Assembly (NCBI RefSeq): GCF_004217215.1
Contig: NZ_SHKP01000005.1
Span: forward strand, 377,501-441,500
Direction of reading: 5' to 3'
DNA length: 64,000 bases
DNA from: Rivibacter subsaxonicus
Lineage (GTDB): Bacteria > Pseudomonadota > Gammaproteobacteria > Burkholderiales > Burkholderiaceae_C
Below the pieces are notes generated by a model. The model did not search any database. It was given only the letters and a program-made list of their open reading frames with translations, and was not told where the DNA came from. The position numbers were made by a program, and so were the translations under genes. Below are positions 34,304 to 43,119 of the stretch, one piece after another; position 1 is the first letter of the stretch, and the number at the start of each line of letters is the position of its first letter.

Positions 34304-35077
34304 CTAGCGCATGGTCTCGATGCGCGCCACCATCTCGCGCGCGAAGTCGACGAAAGCCTGCGCCCCCTTGGACGCCGGATCGAACACCACGCCGGGCAGG
34401 CCGTAGCTGGGCGCCTCGGCCAGGCGCACGTTGCGCGGGATCACGGTCTCGAAGACCTTGTCGCCGAAATGCGCCTTGAGCTGCTCGCTGACCTGCTGCT
34501 GCAGCGTGATGCGCGGATCGAACATCACGCGCAGCAGGCCGATGATCTGCAGATCCTTGTTGAGGTTGGCGTGGACCTGCTTGATGGTGTTGACCAGGTC
34601 GCTCAAGCCCTCGAGCGCGAAGTACTCGCACTGCATCGGCACGATCACGCCGTGGGCCGAGGTCAGGCCGTTGAGGGTGAGCATCGACAGGCTCGGCGGG
34701 CAATCGATCAGCACGAAGTCGTAGTCGGCCTCGATCTCGGCCAACGCGCCCTTGAGCCGCCGGTCGCGCCGCTCGAGCTCGACCAGTTCGACCTCGGCAC
34801 CGGCCAGCTCGCGGTTGGCGCCGAGCACGTCGTAGCCGGCCTTCTCGGCGCGGGTGCGGGCCTCGCCGATCGAGGCGCTCTCGAGCAGCACGTCGTAGAC
34901 GCTGAGCTCCAGCTTCCGCTTGTCGACGCCCGAGCCCATGGTCGCGTTGCCCTGCGGGTCGAGGTCGACCACCAGCACCCGTTGGCCGATCTGCGCCAGC
35001 CCGGCTGCCAGGTTGACGGTGGTGGTCGTCTTGCCGACGCCGCCCTTCTGGTTGGCGATGCAGAAGATCTTGGCCAT
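34304..35077 (-). CDS. parA: Chromosome-partitioning ATPase ParA (Soj)
   Basis: A 257-residue ParA: deviant Walker A KGGVGKTTTTVNLA at residues 11-24, Walker A' and B segments VDLDPQGN and FVLIDCPPSL. It forms the nucleoid-bound gradient that moves ParB-parS complexes. Short N-terminus without an HTH, so the chromosomal rather than the plasmid-autoregulated type. Directly downstream of mnmG-rsmG as in many bacteria; rsmG ends 102 bases upstream. Confidence 0.97.
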   Translation of the reverse strand: MAKIFCIANQKGGVGKTTTTVNLAAGLAQIGQRVLVVDLDPQGNATMGSGVDKRKLELSVYDVLLESASIGEARTRAEKAGYDVLGANRELAGAEVELVELERRDRRLKGALAEIEADYDFVLIDCPPSLSMLTLNGLTSAHGVIVPMQCEYFALEGLSDLVNTIKQVHANLNKDLQIIGLLRVMFDPRITLQQQVSEQLKAHFGDKVFETVIPRNVRLAEAPSYGLPGVVFDPASKGAQAFVDFAREMVARIETMR

Positions 35078-35179
35078 GGATTCAGGATTCGAGAGGCAGC
35101 GAGTGGCGAGACGGGGTTGCCGGCGTGGTCGAGACCGCCATCGCCGGGGTCGGTCTCAACAAACATCGAGAAACGGTCA

Positions 35180-35839
35180 CTACAGATTCTCGCGTTGTTT
35201 CATCCAGATCAAGCAGCGTTCTGCGTTCAGATTCGGCACGCGGAGCTGTTCCACGTGAAACACGTCGATGTCGGCGGGCAACGCAGCAATTTCCTCCGCC
35301 GGATGCTGGCCCTTCATCGCCATCCACACGCCGCCTGGCGCCAGCAACGGCCGGGTCAGCAAGACCAGGTCCGCCAGCGAGGAGAAGGCGCGCGCGGTAA
35401 TGATCTGCCACGGCAGCGCGTCGAGCGCTTCGACGCGTGCGTGCAACGCCCGCAGATTGGACGCCGGCAACTCGGCCGCGACCTGGCGGATGAAGCTGGC
35501 CTTCTTGGCCACCGTGTCCACGCAACTGACCGCCAGTTCCGGGCAGGCGACCGCGATCGTCACCCCCGGCAGGCCGGCGCCGCTGCCGACATCGAGCACC
35601 GCTGCGGCCGCGCCGCCCGTGTGGCGGCGCAGCGGCGCGATCACGCTCAGGCTGTCGAGCAGGTGCTGCACCAGCATCTGGGCCGGGTCGCGCACCGCGG
35701 TCAGGTTGTAGACCTTGTTCCAGCGCTCGATCAGAGCCAGATGGGCAAGCAGGCGCCGCTGCTGGTCGGCATCCAGCTCCAGGCCGAGGGCGGCCGCGCC
35801 CTGCTCCAGCACGCGCTGGAAGTCCGGCGCCGCCGTCAT
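35180..35839 (-). CDS. rsmG: 16S rRNA (guanine(527)-N7)-methyltransferase RsmG
   Basis: A 219-residue RsmG (GidB) that methylates G527 in 16S rRNA. Motifs: [14 protein letters not shown] near residue 40, HLLDSLSV, the SAM loop [22 protein letters not shown], and ITARAFSSL. Start at 35839 overlaps the mnmG stop (ATGA). A one-mismatch parS site lies within its 3' portion at 35247-35262. Confidence 0.97.
   Translation of the reverse strand: MTAAPDFQRVLEQGAAALGLELDADQQRRLLAHLALIERWNKVYNLTAVRDPAQMLVQHLLDSLSVIAPLRRHTGGAAAAVLDVGSGAGLPGVTIAVACPELAVSCVDTVAKKASFIRQVAAELPASNLRALHARVEALDALPWQIITARAFSSLADLVLLTRPLLAPGGVWMAMKGQHPAEEIAALPADIDVFHVEQLRVPNLNAERCLIWMKQRENL
35247..35262. promoter_or_regulatory. 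parS: parS-like site in rsmG
   Basis: TGTTCCACGTGAAACA matches the 16-base parS consensus at 15 of 16 positions (C for T at position 5). It lies within the rsmG coding sequence, about 170 bases from the start of parA. With the perfect site at 36385-36400 it makes a two-site ParB-loading cluster. Confidence 0.8.
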
Positions 35840-37830
35840 GCGGCTGAGGCGGAAGACGCCTCGTTGGCGGCCTTGTCCGAGGCTGCCGCGAAGCCTTTGA
35901 AGCGGCCCTTGCGCAGGTGCACCAGCAGCAAGGAGATCGCCGCCGGCGTCATGCCCGACAGGCGCGAGGCCTGGCCCAGCGTCTCCGGCCGGAAGCGGCT
36001 GAGCTTCTGGCGGACCTCGTGGCTAAGCGCCGTGACCTGCGCGTAGTCGAGTTCGGCCGGCAGCCGCAGGTGTTCGTAGTGGGCGGCACGCTCCACTTCC
36101 TCGTTCTGCTTGTCGATGTAGCCGGCGTACTTGGCACCGATCTCGACCTGCTCGATCACCGCGTCGGCCAGCGGCTGCCCGAACTCGGCCACCAGCGCTC
36201 CGCGTGACACCGCCTGGTCCGGCTTGGCCAGGCTCACGATCTCGGCCACCGCGTCCCAGTGCACCGCCGGGCGCCGCAGCAGGTCGACCAACGCGTACTC
36301 GCGCTCCAGCGCCTTGCCCACAAGTCGCTCGGAGTCGGCTGCCGCCACGATCGAAGGATGCACCCAGGTCGAGCGCAGTCTCTCTGTTTCACGTGAAACA
36401 GCCTCGCGCTTTCTGCAGAAAGCGCTCCAGCGCACATCGTCGATCAAGCCAATTTCGCGACCAAGCTCGGTCAGCCGCAGGTCGGCGTTGTCCTCGCGCA
36501 GCTGCAAGCGGAACTCGGCGCGGCTGGTGAACATGCGGTAGGGCTCGCTGACGCCCTTGGTGATCAGGTCGTCGACCAGCACGCCGAGGTAGGCTTGGTC
36601 GCGACGCAGTGCGAAGGCATCGCGCTCGCGTGCCTGCAGTGCCGCGTTGATGCCGGCAAACAGCCCCTGCGCCGCTGCCTCCTCGTAGCCGGTGGTGCCG
36701 TTGATCTGGCCGGCAAAGAACAGGCCGCCGATCGCCTTGGTCTCGAAGCTGCTCTTGAGCTCGCGCGGGTCGAAGTAGTCGTACTCGATCGCGTAGCCGG
36801 GCCGCAGGATGTGCGCGTTCTCCAGCCCCGGAATCGAACGCACCGCCTCGAGCTGCACGTCGAAGGGCAGCGAGGTCGAGATGCCGTTGGGATAGAACTC
36901 GTTGGTCGTCAAGCCCTCGGGCTCGAGGAAGATCTGGTGCGAGTCCTTGTCGGCGAAGCGGTTGACCTTGTCCTCGATGCTCGGGCAGTAGCGCGGGCCG
37001 ACGCCCTCGATGACGCCGGTGAACATCGGGCTACGGTCGAAGCCGCCGCGGATGATCTCGTGGGTGCGCTCGCTGGTGTGGGTGATCCAGCACGGCACCT
37101 GGCGCGGGTGCTGATCGGCCGAGCCCATGAAGCTGAACACCGGCAGCGGACCAACGCCGTTGAGGCCATCGCCCGGCTGCTCGGTGCACTTCGAGAAGTC
37201 GATCGTGCGGCCATCCAGGCGCGGCGGCGTGCCGGTCTTGAGCCGGCCTTGCGGCAGCTTGAGCTCCTTCAGCCGTGCCGACAGGCTCACCGCCGGCGGA
37301 TCGCCGGCGCGGCCGCCGCTGTGGTTCTGCAGCCCGACGTGGATGCGGCCATCGAGAAAGGTGCCGGCGGTCAGCACCACGGTCTTCGCGCGAAAGCGGA
37401 TGCCGACCTGGGTCACGGCGCCGACCACGTGGTCGCCCTCCACCATCAGGTCATCGACCGCCTGCTGGAACAGCGTCAGATGCGGCTGGTTCTCGAGTCG
37501 CCGACGGATCGCCGCCTTGTAGAGGATGCGGTCAGCCTGGGCACGGGTCGCGCGCACCGCCGGACCCTTGGAGCCGTTGAGGATGCGGAACTGGATGCCC
37601 GACTCGTCGGTCGCCGCCGCCATCGCCCCGCCCAGCGCATCGACCTCCTTGACCAGATGGCCCTTGCCGATGCCGCCGATCGAGGGGTTGCAGCTCATCT
37701 GGCCGAGCGTCTCGATGTTGTGCGTCAGCAGCAGCGTCTCGCAACCCATGCGCGCAGCGGCGAGCGCGGCCTCGGTGCCGGCGTGGCCGCCGCCGACCAC
37801 GATCACGTCGAACTGCTTGGGAAAGAGCAT
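35836..37830 (-). CDS. mnmG: tRNA uridine-5-carboxymethylaminomethyl modification enzyme MnmG
   Basis: A 664-residue MnmG (GidA): the FAD motif [19 protein letters not shown] at residues 10-28, [40 protein letters not shown] and the late catalytic-loop [16 protein letters not shown]. With MnmE it builds the xm5U34 wobble modification of tRNA. The coding sequence contains a perfect parS at 36385-36400, translating as part of AVSRETERL. The ATG at 37830 is preceded by AGGCTCCC-type sequence with a weak ribosome-binding site. First gene of the mnmG-rsmG-parA block. Confidence 0.98.
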   Translation of the reverse strand: MLFPKQFDVIVVGGGHAGTEAALAAARMGCETLLLTHNIETLGQMSCNPSIGGIGKGHLVKEVDALGGAMAAATDESGIQFRILNGSKGPAVRATRAQADRILYKAAIRRRLENQPHLTLFQQAVDDLMVEGDHVVGAVTQVGIRFRAKTVVLTAGTFLDGRIHVGLQNHSGGRAGDPPAVSLSARLKELKLPQGRLKTGTPPRLDGRTIDFSKCTEQPGDGLNGVGPLPVFSFMGSADQHPRQVPCWITHTSERTHEIIRGGFDRSPMFTGVIEGVGPRYCPSIEDKVNRFADKDSHQIFLEPEGLTTNEFYPNGISTSLPFDVQLEAVRSIPGLENAHILRPGYAIEYDYFDPRELKSSFETKAIGGLFFAGQINGTTGYEEAAAQGLFAGINAALQARERDAFALRRDQAYLGVLVDDLITKGVSEPYRMFTSRAEFRLQLREDNADLRLTELGREIGLIDDVRWSAFCRKREAVSRETERLRSTWVHPSIVAAADSERLVGKALEREYALVDLLRRPAVHWDAVAEIVSLAKPDQAVSRGALVAEFGQPLADAVIEQVEIGAKYAGYIDKQNEEVERAAHYEHLRLPAELDYAQVTALSHEVRQKLSRFRPETLGQASRLSGMTPAAISLLLVHLRKGRFKGFAAASDKAANEASSASAA
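36385..36400. promoter_or_regulatory. parS: Perfect parS site in mnmG
   Basis: TGTTTCACGTGAAACA is the exact, fully palindromic consensus parS. It lies inside mnmG about 5.8 kb from parB. Such sites load ParB onto origin-proximal DNA, and a perfect 16-base match by chance is unlikely in DNA this GC-rich. Confidence 0.95.
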
Positions 37831-37987
37831 GGGAGCCTCGCTGAAAGGAGCTGGTGCCGACGCGGTCGGCGTGCGGCAACAAGCCCCGCACCGCGAAAAG
37901 CCTTGAATTTTAGGTTCTATGCCGTGCCGCGTCTTGGCCGGCGGCCCAAGGCCGGAGCCTCCCGCGCCAGCCGGCGACAATCACCGC

Positions 37988-38278
37988 ATGTCTGTCTCCT
38001 GCCGATCCGGCTGCGGCGCCTGCTGCATCGCGCCGTCGATCTCTACGCCGCTGCCCGGCCATCCCTTCGGCAAGCCGGCCGGCGAGCGCTGCGCGCAGCT
38101 CGACGCGTCGATGCGCTGCCGGCTGTTCGGCAAGCCGGAACGGCCCGCCGTCTGCGGCTCGCTGCAGCCCTCGGCCGAGATGTGCGGCCCGGATCGGGCG
38201 CACGCCATGCGCTGGCTCGGCGCACTCGAACGGGCGACCCGACCTTCTTCATCTGCCCAAGCAGAAACAACGTTGTGA
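37988..38278 (+). CDS. YkgJ family cysteine-cluster protein
   Basis: A 96-residue protein with the N-terminal cluster CRSGCGACC near residues 5-13 and further Cys residues at the CAQLD, CRLFG, PAVCGS and EMCGP positions, a set expected to bind a zinc or iron-sulphur centre. Function of the YkgJ/UPF0153 family is not established. The ATG at 37988 is used because the upstream in-frame start (37919) adds a Pro-rich stretch and lies next to the divergent mnmG promoter region. The next gene begins within its stop codon (GTGA). Confidence 0.85.
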   Translation: MSVSCRSGCGACCIAPSISTPLPGHPFGKPAGERCAQLDASMRCRLFGKPERPAVCGSLQPSAEMCGPDRAHAMRWLGALERATRPSSSAQAETTL

Positions 38279-39021
38279 GTGATAACTTCTCTTTGGAAGG
38301 CCGCCGAATATTGATCACCGGCGCCGGGCGCGGGCTGGGACTGGCGATCGCGAAGGCCGCTGCCGCGGCCGGCGCCGAGATCTGGCTGAACGGCCGCGAC
38401 CGTGACGCGCTGGAGGCCGCCGCGCGCGGCATCACGGGCGCACGCACCCTGCCCTTCGACATCGCCGATCCGGCCGCAGTCGACGCGGCGTTCGCGACGC
38501 TCGCCGAACTTCCCGGCGGCCTGCATGGCCTGGTCAACAACGTCGGGCAGCGCGACCGGCGCCCGCTCGACGCCTTCACGCTCGAAGAGGTGCGACGCCT
38601 GCTCGACGTCAACCTTGTTGCGCCCTTCGACCTGGCGCGCCGCGCCGCGCGGCTGATGGACGCCGGCGGGCGGATCGTCAATATCAGTTCGATTGCGGGC
38701 CAGATCGCGCGCGACGGCGACCCGGTCTACACCGCCAGCAAGGGCGGGCTCGACGCGCTGACGCGGGCGCTGGCGGCCGAGTTCGGCGCCCGTGGCATCA
38801 CGGTCAACGCGATCGCGCCCGGCTTCTTTGCCACCGAGACCAACGCCGCCATCAACGCCGACCCGCGCACCCACGAGTGGCTGTCGCAGCGCACCTCGCT
38901 CGGCCGCGCCGGCGCACCGCACGAGGTGGCGGGCGCAGCGGTCTTCCTGCTGTCGCAGGCGGCCAGCTACATCACCGGCCACACGCTGGCCGTCGACGGC
39001 GGCTACCTAGCGCACTTCTGA
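38275..39021 (+). CDS. Short-chain dehydrogenase/reductase, gluconate 5-dehydrogenase-like
   Basis: A 248-residue SDR: NAD(P) motif GAGRGLGLA near residue 16, NNVG, the Ser in NISSIAG, and YTASKGG. The late segment LGRAGAPHEVAGAAVFLLSQAASYITGHTLAVDGGY is typical of FabG/gluconate 5-dehydrogenase-type enzymes. The GTG start overlaps the YkgJ gene stop, so the pair is coupled. It converges with the DUF2061 gene, overlapping its 3' end by 15 bases. Confidence 0.85.
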   Translation: MSDNFSLEGRRILITGAGRGLGLAIAKAAAAAGAEIWLNGRDRDALEAAARGITGARTLPFDIADPAAVDAAFATLAELPGGLHGLVNNVGQRDRRPLDAFTLEEVRRLLDVNLVAPFDLARRAARLMDAGGRIVNISSIAGQIARDGDPVYTASKGGLDALTRALAAEFGARGITVNAIAPGFFATETNAAINADPRTHEWLSQRTSLGRAGAPHEVAGAAVFLLSQAASYITGHTLAVDGGYLAHF

Positions 39022-39231
39022 GGACAGCGCCGGGCGCCGCCGCAGGCGCGCCAGCCGGCCGCGCAGGCCCGGGTGGTCCCAGTACTTGTCGAAGAAGTAG
39101 TGCAGCACCGTGTTGACCAGCGGCTCGACGAAGGTGATCGCGCCGGCAATGGCGAGATTGCCGGTCAGCAGGTAGCCCACCGTGAACGAGACGGCGAGGT
39201 GCATGACGCCAAAGCTTGCGGTCTTGGCCAA
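39007..39231 (-). CDS. DUF2061 small membrane protein, probably iron-regulated
   Basis: A 74-residue protein with two hydrophobic stretches (about 8-24 and 27-45) and the family ending HYFFDKYWDHPG. DUF2061 proteins are small membrane proteins of unknown function. The start is TTG at 39231, with AAGGGGG upstream; an internal ATG at 39204 would delete the first helix. A perfect 17-base palindrome matching the Fur-box core sits 15 bases upstream, so repression by Fur in iron-rich cells is likely. Overlaps the SDR gene tail-to-tail. Confidence 0.8.
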   Translation of the reverse strand: MAKTASFGVMHLAVSFTVGYLLTGNLAIAGAITFVEPLVNTVLHYFFDKYWDHPGLRGRLARLRRRPALSSEVR

Positions 39232-39245
39232 GAACGGCCCCCTTG

Positions 39246-39262
39246 TTGAGAATGATTCTCAA
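39246..39262. promoter_or_regulatory. Fur box upstream of the DUF2061 gene
   Basis: TTGAGAATGATTCTCAA is a perfect palindrome (8-base arms, central G) matching the Fur-box core GAGAATGATTCTC. It ends 15 bases before the TTG start on the minus strand. No plus-strand gene lies nearby, so the DUF2061 gene is the only adjacent target. Confidence 0.75.
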
Positions 39263-39335
39263 TAGTGTGAGGATTTGCGGCGCCGGGCCAATCGGCGCGT
39301 TCAATGACGTCGATCGAGCGCGGCGCGGCCCGCGG

Positions 39336-41534
39336 CTAGTGCAGAACGGCCGCCTGCGGCGCTTCGCCCGGCGCGGCCTCGGGCACCGCGGTCTCGGCCG
39401 GCGCGGCGGCCCGCAACAGGCGCACGTCCTGCTCGATGCGGCCGCCCTGCAACACGATCATGCGGTCGGCCGAGGCGATGGTCTCGGGCCGATGTGCCAC
39501 GACGATGCGCGTGATCGAGAGCTCGCGGATCGCCTCGTTGACCTGGCGTTCGCGGTCGACGTCGAGTGCGCTGGTGGCCTCGTCGAGCAGCAGGATCTGC
39601 GGCTGCTTGTACAGCGCGCGCGCGAGCAGGATGCGCTGGCGCTGGCCGCCCGAGAGGCTGGCGCCGAGATCGCCGACCAGCGTGTGATAACCCATCGGCA
39701 GCGCGGCGATCTCGTCGTGCACCGCGGCGCGCCGGGCGCAGGCCTCGATCCACGCCATGTCGGGTTGCGGGTCGAAGAAGCCGATGTTGTCGGCGATCGA
39801 ACCGGTGAACAGCGGATCGTCCTGCATCACGGTGCCGACCTGGTCGCGCCACTCGCGCATGCCGGCCGGGCCCAGCACCCGGCCACCGACGCGGATCTGG
39901 CCGTCCGAGGGCGCATGCACCCCGAGCAGCAGCTTCATCAGCGTGGTCTTGCCGCAACCCGAGGCGCCGACGATCGCGACCGATTCGCCCGGCTCGATCG
40001 CGAAGCTGCAGCCCTTGAGCACCCAGGGCTCGCCGTCGGCGTAGCGAAAGCTCATGCCCTCGACCTCGATGCCCAGCGGCGGCCGGTTGGTGGCGTCGAC
40101 CATCGACGGCAGCGCCGCCGGCTCGGGCTCGGCGAGCACGATGTCGGCCAGCCGCTCGCACTGCAGGCGCAGCATCTTGAGCTCGACCGCCTTATCGATC
40201 AGCGCCGAGCAGCGCTGCGCGAACTGCTCCTTGTAGGCGAGGAACGCGAACAGCATGCCGACCGAAAACTGCTGATCCATCACGAGCAGCGCGCCGACCC
40301 AGACCACCGCCACCCGCTCGAGGCCGAACAACGTCTTGTGCAGCACGCCCATTGCCAGCTCGAGCTTGCGCGCGCCGAGTTGCGCGTTCATCGCGTCGAC
40401 CACCAGGTTCATGAAGCGCGCCTGGCGATCGGCTTCGCGGTTGTGCAGCTTGATGGCCGTCACGCCGCGCAGCGACTCCAGGAAATGCGAGGCGCTCTTG
40501 GCGTCGTGGACGATCGCCTCCTCGGTGGCACGCTTCTGCGGTGCATAGAAGGCCGCGCGCAGCAATGCATAGACCGCCACCGCCGCCAGCGCGATCAGCG
40601 CCAGCGTCGGGCTGTAGATCCACATCACCGCCAGCGTCACCACCACCAGCAGGCCGTCGAGCAGCGCCTCGATGAAGCTGGTGGTCAGCGTCTGCTGGAT
40701 CTTCTGCACCGCGCCGAAGCGCGACATCACGTCGCCCGCGTGTCGCTTCTCGAACCAGGCCACCGGCAGCCGCAGCAGGTGGGCGAAGACATTGCCCATC
40801 CACTGCAAGTTGAGCGTGCTGGAGAGATGCAGCACGGCCCACGAGCGCAGCGCGCCACTGGCCACCTGCAGCAGCACCAGGCCGCCGAAGCCGATGCCGA
40901 GCGTGACCAGCAGGTCGCGATCCGCACTGACCAGCGCGCCGTCGACCACCCATTGCAGGAAGAACGGGCTGAGCAGCAGGAAGGCCTCGAGCGCCAGCGC
41001 CAGCAGGAAGATCTGGAACAGCGAGCGCTTGAGCCCGCTGACCTGGCCGAGCAGCTGAGTCAGCGAGACGGATTGCTTCTCGGTGCGCGGGCTGAAGTCG
41101 GCCGCCGGAGACAGCTCCAGCACGACGCCGGTGAAGTGGCGCGACAACTCGGCCAGCGCGATCTTGCGCACGCCGCGCGCCGGATCGTGGATCACCGCGT
41201 GGTCGCGCCCGACCGAGGCCAGCACGACGAAGTGGTTCAGGTCCCAGTGCAGGATGCAGGGAGTGCGCAGCTGGGCCAGGTGGCTCATCTCGGCGCGCAG
41301 CGGGCGCGACTGCAGCTGCAGCTCGCCGCCGATGCGAACCAGGTCGGCCATCGTCATGCCCTTGAGCGAGACCGAAAAGCGCTGGCGCAGCGTGGCCAGG
41401 TCGATGCGGTGGCCGTGATGCGCGGCCACCATCGCCAGGCAGGCGAGGCCGCACTCGGCGGCCTCGGTCTGCAGCACCATCGGCAGGCGGTTCAGGCCCA
41501 GGCCGGTGCGCAATTGCGCTAGCGGTTCGAACAT
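39336..41534 (-). CDS. Peptidase-containing ABC exporter (C39 peptidase, PCAT type)
   Basis: A 732-residue exporter that cleaves double-glycine leaders and exports the peptide across the inner membrane. The N-terminal C39 peptidase (residues 15-140) has all three catalytic residues: Cys28 (TEAAECGLACLAM), His101 (LNHFVVL) and Asp117 (IHDPARG). The six-helix transmembrane domain spans about 165-440. The nucleotide-binding domain has Walker A GASGCGKTT near 525, signature LSGGQRQRI near 630 and Walker B ILLLDEATSA near 650. It lies 16 bases downstream of the HlyD-like adaptor. The substrate is most likely the 56-residue double-glycine peptide encoded at the head of the operon. Confidence 0.95.
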   Translation of the reverse strand: MFEPLAQLRTGLGLNRLPMVLQTEAAECGLACLAMVAAHHGHRIDLATLRQRFSVSLKGMTMADLVRIGGELQLQSRPLRAEMSHLAQLRTPCILHWDLNHFVVLASVGRDHAVIHDPARGVRKIALAELSRHFTGVVLELSPAADFSPRTEKQSVSLTQLLGQVSGLKRSLFQIFLLALALEAFLLLSPFFLQWVVDGALVSADRDLLVTLGIGFGGLVLLQVASGALRSWAVLHLSSTLNLQWMGNVFAHLLRLPVAWFEKRHAGDVMSRFGAVQKIQQTLTTSFIEALLDGLLVVVTLAVMWIYSPTLALIALAAVAVYALLRAAFYAPQKRATEEAIVHDAKSASHFLESLRGVTAIKLHNREADRQARFMNLVVDAMNAQLGARKLELAMGVLHKTLFGLERVAVVWVGALLVMDQQFSVGMLFAFLAYKEQFAQRCSALIDKAVELKMLRLQCERLADIVLAEPEPAALPSMVDATNRPPLGIEVEGMSFRYADGEPWVLKGCSFAIEPGESVAIVGASGCGKTTLMKLLLGVHAPSDGQIRVGGRVLGPAGMREWRDQVGTVMQDDPLFTGSIADNIGFFDPQPDMAWIEACARRAAVHDEIAALPMGYHTLVGDLGASLSGGQRQRILLARALYKQPQILLLDEATSALDVDRERQVNEAIRELSITRIVVAHRPETIASADRMIVLQGGRIEQDVRLLRAAAPAETAVPEAAPGEAPQAAVLH

Positions 41535-41550
41535 CGGATCAGCTCAAGCA

Positions 41551-42801
41551 TCAGACACGCCCGGCCAGGCCAAGCACCGGCTCGAACAGCCATTCGATCA
41601 GCCGCCGCCGGTCGAGCAGCACGTCGGCATCGACCGCCATGCCGGGCGACAGGGTCTGCGGCTGGCCATAGGCAGCGACGGTCTGCTGGTCGAGCGCAAC
41701 CGTGATGCGATAGAGCGGCTCGCCGGCGGTGTCGCCGCGCGCCGCACTGCCGAGCGCAGCCACTTCGGCTGGCGCCAGCGGCGTGCGCGCCACCTCGAGC
41801 ACCCGGCCCTGCTGCAGGCCGAACTTCTGGTACGGATAGGCCGGGTAGCGCAGCTGCACTTTCTGCTCTGGCCGGACGAAGCCGAGCGCGCTCGACGGCG
41901 CGTAGAGGTGCGCCTGCAGGCTGGCGTTGGCGGGCAACACGGTCGCCAGCGCCGCGCCGGCAGCGATGTTCTGCCCCGGCTGGGCCGTCACCGCGCTCAG
42001 CACGCCATCGGTCGGCGCGCGCACCACCAGCCGCTGGCGCGCCGAGCTCTCGGCTCCCTGCTGGGACAGCTCGGCCAGTTCGCGCTCGAGTTCGCCCTGG
42101 CGAACCTGGGCCTGCAGCGGCAGCTCGCGCCGCTGTGCCTCGACCGCGCCGATCTCGCGCTGCTGCGTGGCGTGCTGGCGCTCGAGCGCCTGGGTCTGGG
42201 CCTGCAGGCCCAGCAGCTCTTCGTTCTTGAGCTGTACCTGGGCCGGCGAAATGAAGTTGTCTTTCTGCAACGACTCGAGCCGTGCCAGCGACTGCCGCGC
42301 CAGCACCAGGCGCTGGCGGTGCAGGTCGATCTCGGCGCCGATCTGCGCGAGCTCGCGCCGCATGTCGGCCAGGCGGCGATCCAGCGCCGCGCTTTGTTCC
42401 TGCGACAGCAGGCTGTGCTGTGCCAGCGAGCCCTGCAGGCTGCGTTCGCGGGTGGCAAGCGATCGCTGCACGCCGTCCTGCGCATCGCCGGTGGCGGTGC
42501 TGCGGTCGACCGAGAGCACGAACAGCGGCTCACCGGCCTTGACCAGCTGGCCCTCGCTGGCATGGCGTTCGACCACCGTGCCGGCCTCGGTCGGCGTGAG
42601 CCGGATCAGGCCGCGGTCCGGCGCCAGCCAGCCGCTGACGCGCGCCTTGCGGGTGTACTCACCCAGATACAGGTAGGCCCCGACCGCCACCGCCGCTGCC
42701 ACCGCCGCCGCGGTCAGGACCGTCAGCGACAGGGGGCGAATCAGATGGATCGGTCCAAGCCAGGCTTCGCGCTGGGCGTCTAGGGATTCGGGGCGGAACA
42801 T
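41551..42801 (-). CDS. HlyD family periplasmic adaptor of the peptide exporter
   Basis: A 416-residue membrane-fusion protein. One transmembrane helix at about 24-46 follows a short cytoplasmic N-terminus. The biotinyl-lipoyl half (GTVVERHASEGQLVKAGEPLFVL), a long coiled-coil hairpin at about 105-250 rich in Gln, Arg and Leu, the second lipoyl half (VRAPTDGVLSAVTAQPGQNIAAG) and a beta-barrel domain follow. This is the adaptor that joins a PCAT/type I exporter to an outer-membrane TolC-like channel, which is not in the window. It is 49 bases downstream of the peptide gene and overlaps nothing. Confidence 0.93.
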   Translation of the reverse strand: MFRPESLDAQREAWLGPIHLIRPLSLTVLTAAAVAAAVAVGAYLYLGEYTRKARVSGWLAPDRGLIRLTPTEAGTVVERHASEGQLVKAGEPLFVLSVDRSTATGDAQDGVQRSLATRERSLQGSLAQHSLLSQEQSAALDRRLADMRRELAQIGAEIDLHRQRLVLARQSLARLESLQKDNFISPAQVQLKNEELLGLQAQTQALERQHATQQREIGAVEAQRRELPLQAQVRQGELERELAELSQQGAESSARQRLVVRAPTDGVLSAVTAQPGQNIAAGAALATVLPANASLQAHLYAPSSALGFVRPEQKVQLRYPAYPYQKFGLQQGRVLEVARTPLAPAEVAALGSAARGDTAGEPLYRITVALDQQTVAAYGQPQTLSPGMAVDADVLLDRRRLIEWLFEPVLGLAGRV

Positions 42802-42850
42802 TGATCAACCAAACGGCAGAACCTGCCGCCGGCACTCATTCCGCGACGGC

Positions 42851-43021
42851 TTACCAGCCGGTACGCGGCGAATCGGTAGCGCCCGCCGTACCGCCGCCAA
42901 CTCGCTTGAGGAGGTCGGCATCGAGCATCTTCGGAGCATCTGCTGCCTGCTGCGCATGGGGCTTGTTGGATTGCGCCAGCTTCTTCGACTGGGACAGGGC
43001 GCGGTGGGCAAGCTTGAACAT
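42851..43021 (-). CDS. Double-glycine-leader peptide, candidate secreted signal or bacteriocin
   Basis: A 56-residue gene. Residues 1-43 have the look of a C39-cleaved leader: basic amphipathic start, then LDADLLKRVGG (Leu at -12, Leu at -7, Val at -3, Gly-Gly at -2/-1 relative to a cut after Gly43). The predicted product is GTAGATDSPRTGW, 13 residues with no Cys, so no lanthionine or disulphide is expected. AGGAG lies 6 bases before the ATG. The adaptor and exporter genes follow directly, and a lux-box-like site precedes it by about 70 bases. The exact cut (after Gly43 or Gly44) is not determined. The peptide's role, pheromone or antibacterial, is not evident from sequence. Confidence 0.85.
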   Translation of the reverse strand: MFKLAHRALSQSKKLAQSNKPHAQQAADAPKMLDADLLKRVGGGTAGATDSPRTGW

Positions 43022-43089
43022 GGAAGGCTCCTGATGGGCTGGTTGCGATTGCGTGCAGCAATTCAATCAGCCCCCCCTCAAAGTGGGTA

Positions 43090-43105
43090 CTGTCAGGTCT
43101 TACAG
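43090..43105 (-). promoter_or_regulatory. lux-box-like site upstream of the peptide-exporter operon
   Basis: CTGTCAGGTCTTACAG has dyad symmetry (CTGT...ACAG) and matches the classical lux-box core (CTGTAGGATCGTACAG) at 12 of 16 positions. It is between the LuxR stop and the peptide start; its centre is about 76 bases before the peptide ATG, suitable for an activator at -42 with a short leader RNA. Two close relatives occur at 43953-43986. Confidence 0.75.
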
Positions 43106-43119
43106 GTTCCGGCCCACCG

